From Larix sibirica (lineage: Eukaryota; Streptophyta; Pinopsida; Pinales; Pinaceae): a DNA stretch of 12,036 nucleotides. A program made the translations under genes and the position numbers. Of the stretch, positions 9,067 to 12,036 are shown in pieces. Below the pieces are notes generated by a model, which saw only the letters and a list, made by a program, of their open reading frames with translations, had not been told where the DNA came from and did no database searches. Position 1 is the first letter of the stretch, and each line of letters begins with the position of its first letter. The stretch is taken from assembly GCA_004151065.3 (NCBI GenBank), contig NWUY0300008226.1, positions 3,055 to 15,090 of the forward strand, in the 5' to 3' direction.

Positions 9067-9406
9067 AACAAGTTTTTTACTAAAAATGACATTCTTTTTT
9101 TTCACACTGAAAAAGCTCTATACTTTTATAGTATATAAAATTGTCTGAAGATTACAATCTTTTCTTAAACTGATGGAAGCCTAAGAATAGGCCTTCCAAA
9201 TAACATAGAGGACACTTACATCCAAAACCAAACCCACATTGGAATTCCAAAAAGAACCAAGTTCTAACCCCCAATCCCAATTCAAGGAGATAACAAAGAA
9301 CTAATATATACATAGATTGAGAAAAAAACTAAAGTTGATTACCTCCGTTGAAGTGGAGATACAAAAAAGGGGTCAGTTGCTATAAAATCCTCCTACCCTG
9401 AAGCAG
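9067..9406. other. Non-coding; possible 3' untranslated part of a minus-strand LINE relic
   Basis: No gene is seen. It lies downstream, on the minus strand, of the possible RNase H tail at 9407-9538. A T8 run at 9095-9102 (A8 on the minus strand) could be the remnant of a poly(A) tail. This is an inference only; no target-site duplication was recognised. Confidence 0.3.
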
Positions 9407-9538
9407 CTAACTCGGGAACAATGGAAGAGATCCAAAATCCCTTATCAAAAGATCTGCATGAAATTCAAAAAAATTGCAACCCTCACAAACCGAAAGACCA
9501 CGCCTAGACATCCGATCAGCCTCCAGATTGTTTGCTTT
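9407..9538 (-). pseudogene. Possible C-terminal tail of a LINE RNase H domain
   Basis: Reading from 9538 on the minus strand gives a 43-codon frame starting KANNLEADRMSRRGLS and ending in TAG at 9409-9407. The pattern R/K-x-A-N-N-x-x-A-D-x-x-x-R-R-G resembles the last helix of plant retroelement RNase H domains (general form REANxxADxLAKxG). Upstream, on the plus side of 9540, no further coding similarity is visible. That would fit a 5'-truncated LINE insertion. The match is short and the call tentative. Confidence 0.35.
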
Positions 9539-10519
9539 ACTTAGTTTACTTTACTTTATAGTCTTGTCTTTTAGTCTTTTGATGATTGCTTTAATTTTAT
9601 GTTGATTTTCTCACCCTTTCATGCTTTGAATTATTTTAATTTTGGCCTGTTACTAATTTTGTGAACTTCGAATTAAAGAGAAAAAATGATCTATGGACTT
9701 AATTTTTATTTTCACACTCAGTCACTAACATGCCAAGTTGCATTTAATACAAGTATATAGATGGAAAGAACTATCATATTTCATGTGTCCTTTATTGATC
9801 TCACTCTATGGTTTCTTTATTGACAAGATAAAGGGACATCTATTTGATAGAGTAACTAACAAACCTTTCCCGGTTTCTCTTCTCCCCCATTCGTCATTAT
9901 CTATGCTTGTTGGTCTCAACATAAAGATGTACAGGCATCCTTCTTTTCCCTTTTTTTTCTCTTTATCACTCCCATGAAGGTTGACAAATGTTCCATGAAT
10001 CAATTTCATTTCCATACATACCCAAAGACGTCGATTGACAAATGTTTCTCTTCTTTCTAATGGATCTCTTTTAATCATGTATTCAAGGAGTTAAATAGAG
10101 AAGCTGGTGAACTATCCTGACAAGATCTTGCTTGAAATGAAGGCACACTTGTTGAAGAAGAATTCAAGGAGGGTATTCTCCAGGTGGAAGTCAAGTTCCT
10201 TTTGTATTAAGTATTTTTGAGCAAGAATTTATGTGGGAGTTTTAGATAGTTTGGTGATTGTGTACTTTCTTCGTTTGTCTGAAATCAAGGCTATTGTATA
10301 CATTCTTGGTTGAATATGTCTTTCTTCCATATTTTTTTGTCATTGATAGGGTAGTCCCCTTGCCTGTATGTTTTGTAATGAACATACAGTAGTGTACTAA
10401 TTCTCAAAGGGAAGGTAATAGATTTTGATCTAGGTAGGAAAAATTGGCACTAGGACATGATCTTGAAGTTCCATTTATGTATATTCTCTATTATGAATAT
10501 AGAATTTTTTCCAATATCA
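9539..10519. other. Unidentified intergenic DNA
   Basis: Moderately A+T-rich. Overlapping short open frames on both strands (9738-9977 plus, 9806-10078 minus) show no recognisable domain, and I do not call them genes. Near 10125-10210 two overlapping plus-strand frames stay open for 25-40 codons and use charged residues (for example EGTLVEEEFKEGIL). This could be an eroded exon, but I cannot assign it. Confidence 0.5.
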
Positions 10520-10598
10520 ATATGTGTGTGTGTGTGTGTGTATTGGGCTTAGCCTAAGGGGTTTGAGCGGAGGATTACACACACACACACACACATAT
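10520..10598. repeat. (TG)9 ... (AC)9 inverted repeat, 23-bp arms, 33-bp loop
   Basis: The left arm at 10520-10542 contains (TG)9 at 10523-10540. The right arm at 10576-10598 contains (AC)9 from 10577. The arms are perfectly complementary over 23 bp, so a single strand could fold into a long hairpin. Two complementary microsatellites facing each other within 80 bp are unusual. They lie between two copies of a SINE-like head. Confidence 0.95.
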
Positions 10599-10735
10599 AT
10601 GTCATATGGGTTTATCCTGAGTGGTTTGAGTAAAGGAGTATTATCCTCCCTATCCAGGTTCAATTATCGCTATTGACATGTTGGGCTCTTAATTGAACCA
10701 CCTTTTATCCAACATATCTTGGCATTCCTACATCC
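10544..10735 (+). mobile_element. tRNA-derived SINE-like relic with duplicated A-box head
   Basis: TAGCCTAAGGGGTTTGAG at 10550-10567 fits a Pol III A box, and the related TATCCTGAGTGGTTTGAG lies at 10613-10630. The surrounding roughly 35 bp (10544-10578 and 10607-10643) form a degenerate direct repeat 63 bp apart. A degenerate B box, AGGTTCAATTATCGC, lies at 10656-10670. The GAGTGGTTTGAG form recalls leucine or serine tRNA D-arms. The element's 3' end is not defined. The order A box - hairpin - A box - B box suggests a nested or partially duplicated insertion. Confidence 0.4.
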
Positions 10736-11264
10736 CTCACGGAAAAAAGGGGAGATTTGTGTGGACGTAGCGAGCACAATGATAATAGAAATAATTAATA
10801 ACAATCCAACTAACTAATATTGGATAAAATTACATAATAAAACCCCATAGCAGGTGAATGAAGGGCTGACATGTGCCAAGCTTCATGGACATGAGCCAAC
10901 ATGATAGCATGGCCTATGTGGCCATGACGCACAATTCCATTCACAACATGTGAACGATGTTCATTTCGGGAAAGGGAAAATGCATTAATGGAAATCAAGA
11001 TTGGTATTGTGTGAGGGACGATGTGGATAACAAGCGAAATCCTAAGTGCACCTGTGAGTAGTCCTATCTGATAATGGAAATGGCGGATGAAAATATGGTT
11101 TCGTGTTGTGACCCAGATTTACAAAACCAATCCTGGTACATCCCATCAAGAGGCAATCATGTCAGCAATATCAAGCATGGTAATTTATACACTCCCCCTC
11201 GTTTTTTCAAATCTTCAATGAGTTTCATCCTAGAGGTAGATATGTTTTTGTTTACCTGCCAATG
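10736..11264. other. Unidentified intergenic DNA
   Basis: It is GC-richer than the A+T-rich blocks further left, but no protein family is recognised in any frame. A 62-codon minus-strand frame at 10810-10998 is rich in histidine and has no known match to me. The plus frame opening at 11074 runs into the 54-bp minisatellite. Either could be part of a decayed retroelement whose pol remnant lies at the right edge, but the link is not shown. Confidence 0.45.
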
Positions 11265-11475
11265 TTATGGTCGCTTTGGTATGAGTCTTGTGACTCTCTT
11301 ATGGTATATATGGTTATTTTCTAGTCACATTAATAACGTTGTTTCAGCTCGGTCTTGGTCCCTACAGCTCTATTCTGATCACATTGTTAAGGTCGTTTCA
11401 GCTCTGTCTTGGTCCTTATGATTCTATTCTGGTAGCATTGTTAGGGTCTTTCCATCTTGGTGACAATTGCTTTGT
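11265..11475. repeat. 54-bp minisatellite, about 3-4 degenerate units
   Basis: Units start at 11319, 11373 and 11427 with an exact 54-bp period. The first two share ACGTTGTTTCAGCTCGGTCTTGG-type sequence (GTTTCAGCTC-GTCTTGGTCC) and a TTCTRRTCACATT start. The third is diverged and partial. A still weaker unit (GGTCGCTTTGG near 11269) seems to precede them. The 54-bp period is divisible by three, so the open frame at 11074-11421 stays open through the repeat; this is not evidence of coding. Confidence 0.8.
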
Positions 11476-11735
11476 CGTTGTTGTTCTATCACGACATTCT
11501 TAGTACATATTCGAGTCTCATTCCTTCGGAAAGGACTCGACGTTGGGAAATTTATTTGGGTTAGAAAAGGATTGTGTCCATCTCTGCTACGCCCCAATGC
11601 TACCTAGGAAACTAGATAGAAGTAGGAGGGGGGATAGATCCAAGACTCTTTCAGTAGGGGAAATTTATAGATGTAATACCCCTGGCCCAGATAAATTACT
11701 AATACTGTATCTTGAACATTTTTCTATAGATATGT
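11476..11735. other. Unidentified, possibly retroelement-associated
   Basis: It contains GACTCGACGTTGGGAAATTT at about 11534 and a GC-richer stretch at 11575-11700. The tone is that of plant LTR-retroelement non-coding DNA, but no terminal repeat, primer site or protein was found. The plus-strand frame from 11543 crosses the N at 11736 and has no recognisable domain. Confidence 0.35.
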
Positions 11736-11736
11736 N
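11736..11736. other. Single N in A+T simple sequence
   Basis: The N interrupts GATATGT-N-ATATATATATTTTTTATTTT. As at 3498 and 6362 it may mark a contig join rather than one unknown base, so the true distance between the flanks is uncertain. Confidence 0.7.
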
Positions 11737-11862
11737 ATATATATATTTTTTATTTTTTATTTTTAAATTTATTATACGAGTGTTTTTTTTTAACTTTTAA
11801 ATATATTTAAGTTGATGACAAAATCTGTCAGTTGTTTTTTTTATTGTGTAGCTTAACCAATT

Positions 11863-12036
11863 CCTAGCATAGATAGAGGTGGTGGTGTACTTTATAAGAG
11901 TGAAAACTGCAAGTATAAGTTTAAAGTAGGACTAGACATGGAACAAACAACTTTGCAGAGGTAATGTCTTTAGAGTTGGGGATTGATGAATTACAAGCTT
12001 TTGGAAACTCTCAAAATGTCATCAAATGGACAAATA
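11863..12036 (+). pseudogene. Frameshifted RNase H-like fragment of a plant retroelement
   Basis: The frame from 11863 reads PSIDRGGGVLYKSENC...KVGLD to 11937. A shift then leads to GTNNFAEVMSLELGIDELQA and FGNSQNVIKWTN in the frame 11940-12036. The order GGxLY...(G)TNNxAE...ELGIxxLQxFGDSxxVIxW is that of RNase H-like domains in plant retroelements and related reverse-transcriptase ORFs. Three defects are visible: the frame break at 11938-11939; a gap of about eight residues between the AE motif and LELGI; and GNS where the catalytic aspartate (GDS) is expected. It is therefore a dead fragment. It continues beyond the right edge. The element class (LINE or Ty3-like) is not decided. Confidence 0.65.

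Noticed and set aside
9738-10078. Two overlapping open frames on opposite strands
   Set aside because: Neither has a known motif; they are low-complexity antisense shadows of each other.
10810-10998. Histidine-rich 62-codon minus-strand frame as a metal-binding peptide gene
   Set aside because: Histidines are scattered, without a known metal motif, signal peptide or homologue that I recognise.
11000-11025. TTGGTATTGTG as an LTR-retrotransposon primer-binding site
   Set aside because: Only the first six or so bases fit the usual TGGTATCAGAGC initiator-methionine tRNA complement, and no LTR pair flanks it.
1-12036. CRISPR arrays, bacterial operons, phage genes or a new defence system
   Set aside because: The introns, TATA box, plant methyltransferase family and retroelement relics identify a plant nuclear genome. 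The direct repeats are few, adjacent and without spacers of regular length.

Overview
The window reads as nuclear DNA of a flowering plant, probably a eudicot. It is strongly A+T-rich. Its one recognisable gene is split by short introns of 102-614 bp with GT...AG borders and has a TATA box. The remainder is non-coding DNA with microsatellites, minisatellites and decayed retroelement pieces of plant type. I cannot name the species. Three single N bases (3498, 6362, 11736) look like draft contig joins.

Region 1 (1-2402, minus strand) is an almost complete gene for an S-adenosylmethionine-dependent methyltransferase of the gamma-tocopherol-methyltransferase-like family. Seven exons can be assembled by splice-site phase and family similarity: 2085-2292, 1750-1919, 1387-1491, 1137-1247, 430-522, 240-327 and 1-50. 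They give 275 codons with no internal stop, and the last exon runs off the left edge. The protein starts close to the catalytic fold without a plastid transit peptide, so it more likely belongs to the cytosolic specialised-metabolism branch (such as the indole-alkaloid N-methyltransferases) than to the vitamin E enzyme itself. Its substrate cannot be told from the sequence.

Region 2 (2403-6361): the stretch 656-3497 (part of intron 4, exons 4-1, promoter and upstream flank) occurs again at 3499-6340, with no difference found by eye and a constant offset of 2843. The copy border falls exactly on the N at 3498. The next N, at 6362, is flanked by a 14-bp direct overlap. The simplest reading is that two overlapping contigs were placed side by side instead of merged. 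The second, 3'-truncated methyltransferase copy is then probably an assembly artefact, and the true locus would run 1-3497 straight into 6341. A very recent real tandem duplication remains the alternative.

Region 3 (6363-12036) holds no intact gene that I can support. It contains a two-module tRNA-derived SINE-like relic (7100-7250, minus), short tandem repeats, a possible 5'-truncated LINE tail (9407-9538, minus), a second SINE-like relic with a (TG)9/(AC)9 hairpin inside it (10520-10735), a 54-bp minisatellite (11265-11475), and at the right edge a frameshifted RNase H-like retroelement fragment (11863-12036, plus). I found no new multi-gene system. The most useful results are the resolved gene model and the evidence that its second copy is probably false.
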